Positions 36,178 through 45,044 are shown, counted from the first letter of the stretch. The stretch is DNA of 64,000 bases from Lentibacter algarum (GCF_018860975.1 NZ_JAHKQI010000005.1:186001-250000), one strand, 5' to 3'. Notes: generated by a model from the sequence alone, not told the origin. Translations and numbers: made by a program.

Positions 36178-38112
36178 ATGAGCCAATCAAGTGATCAGAT
36201 GGAGCTTCGCGAGGAAGACATTACCAAGCATTACGCTAGGGCTGTTGCCATGCTTGAGGGGTTTGATCATACGCCGCGCATCGGCAAAGGCGCGGCTGAG
36301 GCGCCAGTTGAGAAGTCTTCCGGGCTGGGCACAAGACGGCGGTTTCGCAGCACGACGCCGGGGCTGGTGACGAAGCGCACGGCGCGGCCAGAAGGTGTGC
36401 AGCTGATTGCTCGGGTTGAGGCTTCTGATGGCGATGATCCGCTGGTTTCCTCTAGCCAAGCAGGGGTGTTGCAGGCGCTCAGGCGCGCGATTGCGATTTC
36501 GCTGGCGGTTGCCGAGAATTATGCTGAACAGACGGAGCTTGCAGATTTGAAGCGGGCGAACCTTGAGGGCGGTGTGCCACGCGGAAAGGAAGATGCCTTC
36601 TCTGAATTGCTGAGTGCCGAGGCCTTGGTAACGGCGCATGTGTTTGGCAATGCGGCGGCATTTTTGCTGGCCTCAATGGGCGGCGAAGTGACTGTTGAAG
36701 TTGGCGAAGTTGACGAGCTTTTGACCGAGAGCGGGCAGATGGCTCTTTACGGTGCGCTTTGGGAGCTTGACCAAGACATCGCGGCGCATGCTTCGGATGA
36801 TAGCAAGCTGGTAGCTACGGTTGCGGCGTTTGCAGAGCAGTTGATGGAGAAGGCAGCTTTGCGGGCGCAGTCGGCTGTGCGGCTTGAGCCGTTTTTGGCG
36901 GCGAGCTGGCGGGTTGAGGCAGATGATTTTAGCGTGCAGGGCTTTACGCCTGCGCTGCGCTCAAAGGGCAGCAAGCTGACGATGACGTTCAAGAAGCCCA
37001 ATGAGGTTGTGGGCAACCATATCGCCAAGTATCAGGCGCTTCGTTTGAGCAAAATGCTGATGGCCTATGACTTTGAGAAGCGGCTCAATCCGTTTGCCGA
37101 CCTTGGCGGTTTTATCTTTACCTTCATGGGTGACGGCAAGCCCGGGACGGGCAAGACCACGCTTATTCAGATGATGGCTGGCTTGCTGAATGACTACTGT
37201 CAGGTGGCGGGATATCCGTTCCGATACCAGAACCTGAGCACCGACAATATTGACAGTTATCAGGGCAAGTCAGGGCAGAACGCCAAGGCGTTTATCAACA
37301 ATATCATTGATCCGAATGCGATTGGATTTGGCACGATTGACGACATTGACCAGCTTGCTGGCAAGCGCGGCGACAGGCAGTCTTCAGCTGGGCAGCTCGA
37401 GATCACCGCTGTCTTGATGGAGAGCTTTGCGGGGGCCAATACGGTTGTGCGCGGGAACTGCACGTTCGGGATGTTTAGTAACTACCCCGAAAACGTGGAT
37501 GATGCTTTGCGCCAACGTGCGGGGGCAAGGTTCCTCGTGGATGGGCCGAAGACGCGGGACGACTACATTGATATCCTCGCGCTGTTGATGGGCAAGAACC
37601 ACGATATTCCGCTGGGCGAGCACGAGCTTTACGCGGCGCAGGAGATTAAGACAGCCGTTGCCAAGAGCTTTGAAGCGCACTCAAAACCGCATGAGGCGGG
37701 CTTGCTTGAGGTGTTTGATCGGGTGCATTCCGAGATTGGTGAGCTGGACACGATTGCCAAGATGGGCACGTATCTGAAGGGCATCCAAGAAGCCGACGAG
37801 CGCTTTACGGGGCGTGCCATCAAGAACATCACCGACGCTGTGAAAGTGCGCGCGATGGACTTTGAGCTGCCGGATGAGTGGATGGAAAACCCCGAGCTGT
37901 TTTTGTTCAAGGGGTATGATGACAAGAAGGCGATGATTTCTGAACTGCGGGTGCCGATCACCACCGAGATGGTGATCCAAGAGATCAACCGCTACGCCGA
38001 CAGCGAGTTCCGCTATGCCGACAAGTCAGACGAAGTCGCGATTGAGAACATGGTCCGCGAGTTTGGCCGTCAGGAAGAGGCGAAGAAAAGGTATTTGGAG
38101 GGGCAGGGGTGA
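36178..38112 (+). CDS. AAA+ ATPase with a large N-terminal domain
   Basis: This 644-residue protein places its AAA+ module late. Walker A GDGKPGTGKTT is at about residues 318-328. A Walker B-like strand, FGTIDDID, is at about 383-390, followed by a sensor-like FGMFSNYPENVDDALRQRAG with probable arginine finger near 430-450. Residues 1-300 form a separate, mainly helical domain that may bind substrate or partner. No membrane segment or protease domain is present, so remodelling is more likely than proteolysis. Its clade within AAA+ cannot be fixed by eye. The stop overlaps the next gene's GTG. Confidence 0.8.
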   Translation: MSQSSDQMELREEDITKHYARAVAMLEGFDHTPRIGKGAAEAPVEKSSGLGTRRRFRSTTPGLVTKRTARPEGVQLIARVEASDGDDPLVSSSQAGVLQALRRAIAISLAVAENYAEQTELADLKRANLEGGVPRGKEDAFSELLSAEALVTAHVFGNAAAFLLASMGGEVTVEVGEVDELLTESGQMALYGALWELDQDIAAHASDDSKLVATVAAFAEQLMEKAALRAQSAVRLEPFLAASWRVEADDFSVQGFTPALRSKGSKLTMTFKKPNEVVGNHIAKYQALRLSKMLMAYDFEKRLNPFADLGGFIFTFMGDGKPGTGKTTLIQMMAGLLNDYCQVAGYPFRYQNLSTDNIDSYQGKSGQNAKAFINNIIDPNAIGFGTIDDIDQLAGKRGDRQSSAGQLEITAVLMESFAGANTVVRGNCTFGMFSNYPENVDDALRQRAGARFLVDGPKTRDDYIDILALLMGKNHDIPLGEHELYAAQEIKTAVAKSFEAHSKPHEAGLLEVFDRVHSEIGELDTIAKMGTYLKGIQEADERFTGRAIKNITDAVKVRAMDFELPDEWMENPELFLFKGYDDKKAMISELRVPITTEMVIQEINRYADSEFRYADKSDEVAIENMVREFGRQEEAKKRYLEGQG

Positions 38113-38582
38113 GGTTGAGGGTAAACTTAATCGCTACGGTATTAGTGCTAGTTTCGCTGGTGACGTTTCCAGCATTTGCGAAACAGAAGGTTTCTCAAGA
38201 AGAGAGAGCAGAAATTTCTCTACTCGTTCGAGGCGCACGTGCGCACTTGGCGTGCGCGCACCTTGCGATCATCGCAGAAATGCCAATTCCAATCATAGAA
38301 AAGCATTCGGAAGAAGGAGAAAAATTGGCGACAGGCTTCTTTGAAAAAGATGAATTTTCGCCAACTACAGTTGCTGAACAAAGGGTCGCGATTATGTTTC
38401 TTCTGAACAAGCCGATTCAATTTAGGTTGGGAAACCTCTGGGCTGACGTGGAAGACGAAGTGAGAAAGTCACTCGGCCAAGATTTGAATGAGCCGCGCCG
38501 ATTGTTCGAAACTTTCTCGAAAGATATGGTTCAAGCCGAGTTCGTAGAAAGAAACTGTGAATTGCTCAAGGTCACCCCGTGA
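38109..38582 (+). CDS. Secreted or periplasmic protein of unknown function, AT-rich insert in the operon
   Basis: GTG at 38109 overlaps the ATPase stop (GTGA). The 157-residue product has a signal peptide (about 1-24, ending FPAFA/KQK) and a helical mature part with cysteines at about 49 and 151. I recognise no family. The codons are visibly richer in AAA, GAA, TTT and ATT than those of both neighbours, suggesting later acquisition or relaxed selection. An 85-bp gap follows, the largest inside this operon. Confidence 0.6.
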   Translation: MRLRVNLIATVLVLVSLVTFPAFAKQKVSQEERAEISLLVRGARAHLACAHLAIIAEMPIPIIEKHSEEGEKLATGFFEKDEFSPTTVAEQRVAIMFLLNKPIQFRLGNLWADVEDEVRKSLGQDLNEPRRLFETFSKDMVQAEFVERNCELLKVTP

Positions 38583-38667
38583 AAATGCAGTTTCAAACTC
38601 CCGTGCCTCAAGCAGAAATGGATATTTGTGTCCCGTTCGTGATCGATTCCAACGCGAAAGGCAGCCT

Positions 38668-40011
38668 ATGAAACGCCTAATTGAACGCGGCCTTATGTTT
38701 GGGAACCTTATCCATGTCGACAGCCCTGCGCTGGTCGAGCGGTATAATCGTGCGCTTGAGCATCTGACGGGGAAGCGCACGAAGCTTAAGGACTTTCATA
38801 TAGACATCAGCGGATATTCTCCCGAAGTGGGTGATGAGCTGGGCGATCAGCACTACCTCAATCAAGGGGGGTGCAACCGGCAGTTTATTTTGTTGAGCAC
38901 AGAACAACGCACTGCGCCGCTTTTGCATGTGCAGTTCTCGACATCACGTGGCATTTTACGGCAGTTCATCGAGGAGAACGAGCGGCAGTTGTTTGCTCTG
39001 ACGGCGCGGGATGCTGTTGCGGGGGAGTTGCTTAACTCGGTTTACAGTGTCGCGGAGCCGGTGCAATTGTTTGACATTCGCAAGATCGAGATCGAGGCGG
39101 ATACGACGGAAGGCACCGTGCGCGAGGGCGAAAAACTGGGCAAGTTGATCGACCGTTTCAAAGGCGAGGAAGACGGCTGGTTTGACGATGTTTTGATTGC
39201 CGAGATGATCGAAACTGCAAAGGGCACGGGCGATGTTGTGCGCAACCCTGTGCGGCTCACGGCCCGGGAGTTTGCCCAAGACAACTTTTGGACGGCACAT
39301 TTTGGCGGGCTCTACATGTTTCGCGGTGTTGAGCACCCTGCCGTGATTGCCCGCACGGATAAGGCGGCGCTTGGCGACTTGCCTATCAAATATGTGTTTG
39401 ATCTGGACGACCGAAACCAAGTTGCGAAGTTCTTTGAATACAATGACTTGGTTGAGCCTATCGTGAAAGCACGCGGCATAGATGCGGCGGCGATCTTGCG
39501 GCAGAAAATGGACTTTATCGTTGTTGATGCGGCGCAGGAGGCAGGTGTTGATCTGACGGGCGCGCGGCGGGCAGACATTCGTGCTTTGGGGCGCTCGCAT
39601 GCTGACAAACTGCCTGCCGAGTTTCATGCGCTGGGTGACTTGGTGAACTGGGCAGAGGGCGGCGGCAGTTGGCCGCGTATAACCAGTGACCACCCTGCAT
39701 ATTTTTACACGCTCAGAGCAGCAAACCACGCCGACCGTGACCTTGTGAACATGCTGCTCTCGGAGCTGGCACCAAAGGATGTGCGGCAACTGTTTATTTG
39801 CCACAAAGAGCTGTTTTACCAGATGTATGCTGACTGGAGCGAGACCAAGAAATCATTTGTGGCCGATTTTCTGCAACGGGAATATGCTGTAGACAAGGCA
39901 GGCGCGCGCGAGGCGCTGTTCGGGCATGAAGCCCCGATGAGCGACGATGACGGTGCCGTGCCACAAGATTTGATTGCCAAGGTCGGGCCTTGGGGCGCTG
40001 TAAAAAGATGA
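38668..40011 (+). CDS. DUF6638 family protein
   Basis: ATG at 38668 (MKRLIERGLMFGNLIHV) follows an AAAGG site; the open frame extends to 38557 but that leader is basic and unlike the rest. The 447-residue protein is soluble and mixed alpha/beta, with segments LKDFHIDISGYSPEVGDELG and LNQGGCNRQFILLS. I associate it with DUF6638, a family of unknown function in this bacterial group, from memory. It sits in the same operon as the ATPase and may be its substrate or adaptor. Confidence 0.6.
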   Translation: MKRLIERGLMFGNLIHVDSPALVERYNRALEHLTGKRTKLKDFHIDISGYSPEVGDELGDQHYLNQGGCNRQFILLSTEQRTAPLLHVQFSTSRGILRQFIEENERQLFALTARDAVAGELLNSVYSVAEPVQLFDIRKIEIEADTTEGTVREGEKLGKLIDRFKGEEDGWFDDVLIAEMIETAKGTGDVVRNPVRLTAREFAQDNFWTAHFGGLYMFRGVEHPAVIARTDKAALGDLPIKYVFDLDDRNQVAKFFEYNDLVEPIVKARGIDAAAILRQKMDFIVVDAAQEAGVDLTGARRADIRALGRSHADKLPAEFHALGDLVNWAEGGGSWPRITSDHPAYFYTLRAANHADRDLVNMLLSELAPKDVRQLFICHKELFYQMYADWSETKKSFVADFLQREYAVDKAGAREALFGHEAPMSDDDGAVPQDLIAKVGPWGAVKR

Positions 40012-40030
40012 CTGGGAGGAGGGGGCGAGG

Positions 40031-40306
40031 ATGAGCTTTGTCAGATTGATGTTGCTGTGGGCCGTGGGCTGTAGCGTGATCTATTTTGCGGTGTCGATCT
40101 TTGCACGCAGCCTGAGGCGCGAAGCCTTGGAAAAGCGCTGGCGTGCGGACAACGCCGGTGCTGACGTGAGCGGGCGCGAGGCCTATGTAGAAGAGGGCAT
40201 GACACACTATGAGGCGGGGCCGTGGCCTTGGGTGCTAAGAATATGCATCTACCTTGTGCCTCTGTTTTTCATCGCCATCGTTCATATATTTACGACATAT
40301 TATTGA
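40031..40306 (+). CDS. Small membrane protein of the AAA+ operon (91 residues)
   Basis: This 91-residue protein has an N-terminal hydrophobic helix (about 5-24) and a hydrophilic charged middle with ALEKRWRADNAGADVSGREA. A C-terminal hydrophobic helix (about 68-88) ends in TTYY. I recognise no named family. ATG at 40031 follows GGAGGAGGGGGCGAGG. It is 19 bp after the DUF6638 gene and 10 bp before the DUF1523 gene. Confidence 0.7.
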   Translation: MSFVRLMLLWAVGCSVIYFAVSIFARSLRREALEKRWRADNAGADVSGREAYVEEGMTHYEAGPWPWVLRICIYLVPLFFIAIVHIFTTYY

Positions 40307-40316
40307 GGATTAAGAG

Positions 40317-40973
40317 ATGCGCCAGATACGCCGGGTTTTGCGGATTGCTATTTTTGTTTTGGTTGCGGGGCTGTTGCACTACGTTCTGCCGCAGCATGAT
40401 GTTGCGCGCGTGATTTCGACGGAAGTGATCAGAACGGACTTCTCAAGTATCAACAGGATGTTTTATGCGCAGGCTGACGGCGGCGCTGCCGAGTTGGCAA
40501 CGCGCGACTTGCGGTTGATCAACGTCGAGAAAAAGAACACCTGGCTGCTTGGTTTCTGGCAGCGTGACAGCACAGAGGTGATGGTCTATCGCAACGAGGA
40601 CACCGGCTGGATCTGGCCGCCGTATTTCAAGTTTGACACGGCAAACCTGCAGGCAGCGGCGGGGGCCAATGTGACCACAGCGGGCGCTGAAAAGTGGGTT
40701 GTGATTACGCATTATGGCTGGCGCAATAAATACATTTCGATTTACCCGAATGCGATTGATATACGCCCTGCGAGCGGCCCTGACGAGCGGGTGATCCCTT
40801 GGTTCAACATTTTCTTTTTTGTATGCTTGTTCTTTGCACTTCTTATGATCCGCGCGATGTGGCGGCAGTTTGTCGAGCGCACGGTCGACCCGACAATGGA
40901 AGCGCTTGAAGGCGGCTATGACGAGCGCAAAAGCCGCGTGCAAAAGTGGCTGGATAGCTGGCGGAAGAAATGA
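40317..40973 (+). CDS. DUF1523 family membrane protein
   Basis: This 218-residue protein has an N-terminal membrane helix (about 8-24), a beta-rich extracytoplasmic domain and a second helix (about 160-180). A charged cytoplasmic tail follows. The DUF1523 signature is clear: HYVLPQHDVARVISTEV, YRNEDTGWIWPPYFKFD, HYGWRNKYISIYPNA and VIPWFNIFFF. The family's function is unknown. It closes the operon and is followed at once by a degenerate copy of the gene-end repeat. Confidence 0.8.
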   Translation: MRQIRRVLRIAIFVLVAGLLHYVLPQHDVARVISTEVIRTDFSSINRMFYAQADGGAAELATRDLRLINVEKKNTWLLGFWQRDSTEVMVYRNEDTGWIWPPYFKFDTANLQAAAGANVTTAGAEKWVVITHYGWRNKYISIYPNAIDIRPASGPDERVIPWFNIFFFVCLFFALLMIRAMWRQFVERTVDPTMEALEGGYDERKSRVQKWLDSWRKK

Positions 40974-40994
40974 GTATTTTTGCCAAAAGAAAAG
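40972..40994 (+). repeat. Degenerate gene-end repeat after the DUF1523 gene
   Basis: The stretch overlapping the stop codon reads GAGTATTTTTGCC then AAAAGAAAAG. This is a diverged relative of the core GATATTTAGRCCARGAAAAA seen at other gene ends here. It lacks the GC hairpins. Confidence 0.5.
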
Positions 40995-41005
40995 CCTAAG
41001 GGTTT

Positions 41006-41264
41006 ATGAGCAAGCGAGCGACTATCCCGGAGGCGTTTAGGCAGGCAGCTGGGGCGGCGGGCATGTGTTTTTGACGGGGTTATGCCAGAGAATGATGAAG
41101 CGCAGTTTCGCCCGGCGTTTGAGAAGATCAGGCTGGTGCTTGCCGAGGCTGGATGCGGGCTTGATGCCGTGGTTGAGATGACCAGTTATCATGTTGGATT
41201 GCGCGAGCATTTAGAGCAGTGTGCGCATCAGGCCGAAGAGGCCGAGGCCTATAAGCAGGGTTAA
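41006..41264 (+). pseudogene. RidA/Rid-family remnant, frameshifted and 3'-truncated
   Basis: One frame starting at ATG 41006 reads MSKRATIPEAFRQAAGAAG and then stops. A neighbouring frame continues GHVFLTG. Later, a frame from 41082 reads FEKIRLVLAEAGCGLDAVVEMTSYHVGLREH, the conserved middle of Rid proteins. The conserved C-terminal catalytic region is absent, and the sequence instead runs into the 3' end of the TauE/SafE gene on the other strand. At least one frameshift, an internal deletion and a C-terminal loss are needed, so this is a decayed gene. Confidence 0.7.
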
Positions 41265-41960
41265 GCAAAACGGGCGGTAATAGCGCTCGTATTCGGGCTT
41301 GAAGTAGGTGCGGCCCAGCAGGACTCCAGCGAGCATTGGCACTGCGAAAATTGCGAAGCGGGTGAGCGCGAGCGTGGTGATCATGCCATAGAGGATCTGC
41401 CACAGGAACGTGAGAGAGCCGCCGATGAAGATGATCAAGATCAGCGAGCCACGCATTTTTTTGGGCGGCATTTGCAAGGCTAAAGCATAAAGCGCGATGA
41501 CCATGCCGCCGATGCTGGCAAGGCCTGTCACGAAGCCCGAAAAGATGCCTGTTAGGAATGTCGGCACCGGGGATGTCGTGAGCGGCAGGCGCACCTTGGC
41601 GAGTTGCAACAGAGCAAGCCCGACGACGAGGCAGAGTGCGACGAGTTTTGACAGTTCAGGGTCGATCGTGGTCGTCAGATACAAACCTGTTGGCACGCCA
41701 ATGAGCGCGCCAGCTTGCAGGGTTAAAGCCATGCGCTTGTTGGCCTCGCTGAAACCTCCACGTATCAGCAGGGCTGCTGAGGCAAGCTCAAGCATGGTGC
41801 AGACGGGGATCAGCTCGACAGGTGGGATCATGGTGGCGAGAGCAGCCATGATCAGCGCCGAAAGAGCGAAGCCGGCAAAGCCACGCACGACGCCTGCTGT
41901 GAAGACGGCGATGAGGGCGAAGGCGAGCTCGAGTGTGGTAAGTTGTGCGAGTGCTGTCAC
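41211..41960 (-). CDS. tauE: TauE/SafE-family sulfite exporter
   Basis: This 249-residue membrane protein has about eight helices and the TauE/SafE duplicated pattern (FTAGVVRGFAGFALSAL near the start, SGFVTGLASIGGMVIALYAL in the second half). In taurine degraders such proteins are thought to export the sulfite released by Xsc. Its start overlaps the stop of the citrate synthase-family gene (ATGA), so they are coupled. Context makes a sulfite role likely, but the family also includes other anion carriers. Confidence 0.82.
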   Translation of the reverse strand: MTALAQLTTLELAFALIAVFTAGVVRGFAGFALSALIMAALATMIPPVELIPVCTMLELASAALLIRGGFSEANKRMALTLQAGALIGVPTGLYLTTTIDPELSKLVALCLVVGLALLQLAKVRLPLTTSPVPTFLTGIFSGFVTGLASIGGMVIALYALALQMPPKKMRGSLILIIFIGGSLTFLWQILYGMITTLALTRFAIFAVPMLAGVLLGRTYFKPEYERYYRPFCLTLLIGLGLFGLMRTLL

Positions 41961-43090
41961 CGGTTTTTCATGCTCACGTAGTCGCGCATTTCCGGCCCGT
42001 TATACAGTGTCAGCGGGCGGATCAGGATGTTGCCGCGCTGTTGCTCGATGCATTGGATGATCCAGCCGGGCATACGGCCGATGGCGAAGATCGGCACGTA
42101 TAGATCCATCGGGATACCGTGCAACTGGTAGATGACGCCTGAGTAGAAATCGACGTTTACGTTAAGGCCGTGGCGGGCGTAGGGCTTCATCGCGTCGACA
42201 ACCCCTTGAAGGATTTCATACCATTCTGGTGCGCCCATTTCATCGCCCAACTGCTTGACGCCATCACGCATGTGGCGCGCGCGCGGGTCTTCGGCGCGGT
42301 AGACGCGGTGCCCGAAACCAGTGACAGCCTCGCGGTTGGCGCGCTTGGCTTTGACGTAGGCGGCGGCCTTGTCCGGGGTGCCGATTTCGTGCACCATTTT
42401 CATCACGTCTTCGGCGGCGCCGCCGTGAGCCGGGCCTGCGAGCGTGGCGAGGGCTGTGACCATGGCGCCGTGCAGGTTTGCTTCGGTTCCGACGGTGACG
42501 CGGGCCGCAAAGGCCGAGGCGTTTGCGCCGTGTTCGGCGTGCAGTATGAAGTCAACATCGGCGAGCTTTGCAGCGGCTTCTGAGGGCTTCTCGCCCTTGA
42601 GCATGTAGAGCCAGTTTGCGGCGTGACTTAGGGTGTTGTCAGGGGCGACGGGTGCGCGGCCGTTGCGGATGTTTTCATGTGCGGCGATGATCATCGGCAC
42701 TTGCGCGGTGAGGCGGATTCCGTTGCTGATGAATGCCTCTTCGCCGGTCTCTGCGCTTGCCGGTTCGAGTGCCGCAAGGGCCGAAACACAGGTGCGCAAC
42801 ACGTCCATCGGATGCCCCTGTTGTGTGCTGCGGATGATATCATAGATCGCGTCGGGTAGCGTGCGGGCGGCTTTGAGCCTGGCTTCAAATGTGGCAAGTT
42901 CGTCGGCGGTTGGCAGCTCTCCGTTGATCAACAGGTAGCAAACTTCTTCAAATGTCGATTTGGTCGCAAGGTCATGAATTGAGTAGCCGCGATAGCTGAG
43001 TTCGCCTTTCGCACCGTCGATATGAGAGACGCCGGAGCGCTCGAAGTAGATGCCTTTGAGGCCGCGATTGATCTTGACGTCTGTGCTCAT
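41957..43090 (-). CDS. Citrate/2-methylcitrate synthase family enzyme
   Basis: This 377-residue protein has the citrate synthase fold and the catalytic His and Asp regions: LHAEHGANASAFAARV, AGPAHGGAAEDV, and GFGHRVYRAEDPRA with the later NVNVDFYSGVIY. It is shorter than the NADH-regulated 430-residue type and resembles the dimeric citrate/methylcitrate class. Position in the taurine cluster suggests that it uses acetyl-CoA made from acetyl phosphate. It could equally be a 2-methylcitrate synthase; sequence inspection cannot decide. It is divergent from pta with only 36 bp between starts. Confidence 0.85.
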   Translation of the reverse strand: MSTDVKINRGLKGIYFERSGVSHIDGAKGELSYRGYSIHDLATKSTFEEVCYLLINGELPTADELATFEARLKAARTLPDAIYDIIRSTQQGHPMDVLRTCVSALAALEPASAETGEEAFISNGIRLTAQVPMIIAAHENIRNGRAPVAPDNTLSHAANWLYMLKGEKPSEAAAKLADVDFILHAEHGANASAFAARVTVGTEANLHGAMVTALATLAGPAHGGAAEDVMKMVHEIGTPDKAAAYVKAKRANREAVTGFGHRVYRAEDPRARHMRDGVKQLGDEMGAPEWYEILQGVVDAMKPYARHGLNVNVDFYSGVIYQLHGIPMDLYVPIFAIGRMPGWIIQCIEQQRGNILIRPLTLYNGPEMRDYVSMKNR

Positions 43091-43126
43091 AGCTGGCTCC
43101 TTTGAGGGCAGTATACAGGAGCATAC

Positions 43127-43978
43127 ATGCAGTTTTTAGAGAAAGTTTTTGATGCAGCTAAGGCACGGCCTGCGCGTGTTGTGTTTCCGGAAGCCGATGA
43201 GCCACGAGTGGCTGAAGCGATGTCGCAGCTTGCGGCCGAGGGGCTCTGTGTGCCTGTTGCTTTGGGGGATGTGAGTGAGGCGCAGGTTGCGGCTTTGGTT
43301 GCCGCGCGAGGCATGAAAGAAGCCATGGCGCGGCGGCTGCTTGCCAAGCCGCTATACCAAGCGGCGGCGATGGTTGCTTGCGGCGAGGTTGACGCGATGG
43401 TCGCGGGGGCGGATAGCCCGACCAAGCGGGTGATCGAGGCGGCGGCGATGGCGATTGGGCCTGCGGAGAATGTTGCGACCGTGTCGTCATTTTTCGTCAT
43501 GCTCTTCCCTGATGGACGCGAGTTGCTGTTTGCGGATTGCGCAGTAAATATCGCGCCTGACGCGGGCGAGCTTGCCGATATCGCGCGTGCTTCAGCGGCT
43601 TCAGCCAAGGCATTGTTCGGGCGGAGCGAGGTTGCGATGCTCTCGTTTTCAACTGGCACAAGCGGTGCGGGCGAAAGCGTTGAGCGCGTGAGGGCGGCGG
43701 CCGAGTTGGCGGGTTTTAGCGGGCCAGTGCAGGCCGATGCCGCCTTGAATGCGGTGATTGCCGAAAAGAAGGGAGCGGGAACCGGCGCGGCGAATGTGCT
43801 GGTGTTCCCGAGTTTGGATGCGGGAAACATCGCATACAAACTTTGCCAGGAACTTGCTGAAGCGCAGGCTTTGGGGCCGTTTTTACAGGGCTTTGCGCGG
43901 CCGGTATGTGACCTGAGCCGTGGTGCAAGTGTTGACGACATTGTTGCGGCGACGGCTATCATGGTGGCGCTGGCGTAA
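43127..43978 (+). CDS. pta: Phosphate acetyltransferase (Pta type, compact)
   Basis: This 283-residue protein is made only of the catalytic PTA_PTB domain. It starts MQFLEKVFDAAKARPARVVFPEADEPRV, and has VAGADSPTKRVIEAA with the acetyl-phosphate arginine and MLSFSTGTSGAG. The C-terminal QADAALN and VFPSLDAGNIAYKL are also present. It is about 40 residues shorter than usual single-domain Pta. It converts acetyl phosphate and CoA to acetyl-CoA. It is the only plus-strand gene among the minus-strand taurine genes, and its stop lies one bp from the convergent ackA stop. Confidence 0.85.
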   Translation: MQFLEKVFDAAKARPARVVFPEADEPRVAEAMSQLAAEGLCVPVALGDVSEAQVAALVAARGMKEAMARRLLAKPLYQAAAMVACGEVDAMVAGADSPTKRVIEAAAMAIGPAENVATVSSFFVMLFPDGRELLFADCAVNIAPDAGELADIARASAASAKALFGRSEVAMLSFSTGTSGAGESVERVRAAAELAGFSGPVQADAALNAVIAEKKGAGTGAANVLVFPSLDAGNIAYKLCQELAEAQALGPFLQGFARPVCDLSRGASVDDIVAATAIMVALA

Positions 43979-43979
43979 T

Positions 43980-45044
43980 TCACTTTTTCTCCATGAGCGC
44001 GCTTGCATCAATCGCGATCTGGCGCTCTTCGTCAGCGGGGACAACGTGCACGGGAACATCCCCTAACCACGCAAGCCGCGCCAAAATGCGCTCACGGATG
44101 GGCGCGGAGTTCTCACCGATGCCGCCGGTGAAAGCGATCGCGTCGACACCCTCAAGTGCGGCGGCGAGGCCTCCGGCTTGATGCACGACGGTGTAGACGA
44201 AGTGATCAACCGCGAACTGCGCTTCATCTGATGGGTCATCAAGCAGGGTGCGCATGTCGGCTGTTGTGCCGGACAGACCTAGCAGGCCGCTCTCTTTGTT
44301 GAGCAGATGTGCCGCCTTCTCGAAGCCTTCTTCTTTGGCAATGCGCAGTATAGCCATGCCGTCAATATCACCTGTGCGGGTGGCCATTGTCGGGCCGGAA
44401 AGCGGTGAGTAGCCCATGCTTGTTGCGATAGATTTGCCATCTTTGATCGCGCAGAGGCTGACGCCCGCACCGAGGTGAAGCGCGAGCAGGCGGCTTGGCA
44501 GTTGATCACCCAACTGACGCACCATGCCAGCATAGCTTAACCCGTGAAACCCATAGCGGCGGATGCCCTTCTCGCGTTGCGCGAGTGGCAAGGCATAGGT
44601 TGTTGCGAGGGCGGGTTGGCCAGCATGAAAGGCGGTATCAAAGCTGGCGAACTGCGGGATATCTGGCAGATGCTTGCTAACAGCGGCCATGCCTGCAAGC
44701 GCCGCAGGGTTGTGCAACGGGGCGAGAGGGATCATTGCTGCGATCTGCTCAAGTGTCTCGTCGGTGATGCGCGTTGGCTCGGTGAGGCGGCGACCGCCAT
44801 GCACAACACGGTGCGCTGCGGCGGAGATCTGATCAAGCGTGATGCCGCGTTCAACCAGCCCGTCGAGCAGGCAATCGAGAGCCTCGTTGTGATCGGCGGT
44901 GGTGACATTTTCTTTGTGCTCACCAAGTGTCAATTTGCCCTCGGTGCCGACACCGGCGATGTTGCCTTCAACGACCAAATCAAGCGCGGCATCAAACACC
45001 GCGATCTTGATCGAGGACGAGCCGGTGTTGAGGGCCAGAAACAT
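43980..45044 (-). CDS. ackA: Acetate kinase
   Basis: The open frame extends to 45176, but ATG at 45044 (MFLALNTGSSSIKIAVF) gives the conserved N-terminus. Its A is shared with the preceding stop (TGATG), so translation is coupled. The 354-residue ASKHA kinase has HRVVHGG, FDTAFHAG, RRYGFHGLSYAGM, HLGAGVSLCAI and FTGGIGENS. It is about 45 residues shorter than the E. coli enzyme. It converts acetyl phosphate and ADP to acetate and ATP, which gives an energy-yielding outlet for Xsc product. Confidence 0.93.
   Translation of the reverse strand: MFLALNTGSSSIKIAVFDAALDLVVEGNIAGVGTEGKLTLGEHKENVTTADHNEALDCLLDGLVERGITLDQISAAAHRVVHGGRRLTEPTRITDETLEQIAAMIPLAPLHNPAALAGMAAVSKHLPDIPQFASFDTAFHAGQPALATTYALPLAQREKGIRRYGFHGLSYAGMVRQLGDQLPSRLLALHLGAGVSLCAIKDGKSIATSMGYSPLSGPTMATRTGDIDGMAILRIAKEEGFEKAAHLLNKESGLLGLSGTTADMRTLLDDPSDEAQFAVDHFVYTVVHQAGGLAAALEGVDAIAFTGGIGENSAPIRERILARLAWLGDVPVHVVPADEERQIAIDASALMEKK

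Noticed and set aside
41082-41264. Functional 60-residue Rid protein
   Set aside because: It lacks both the N-terminal and C-terminal conserved parts of the family, so a pseudogene fits better.
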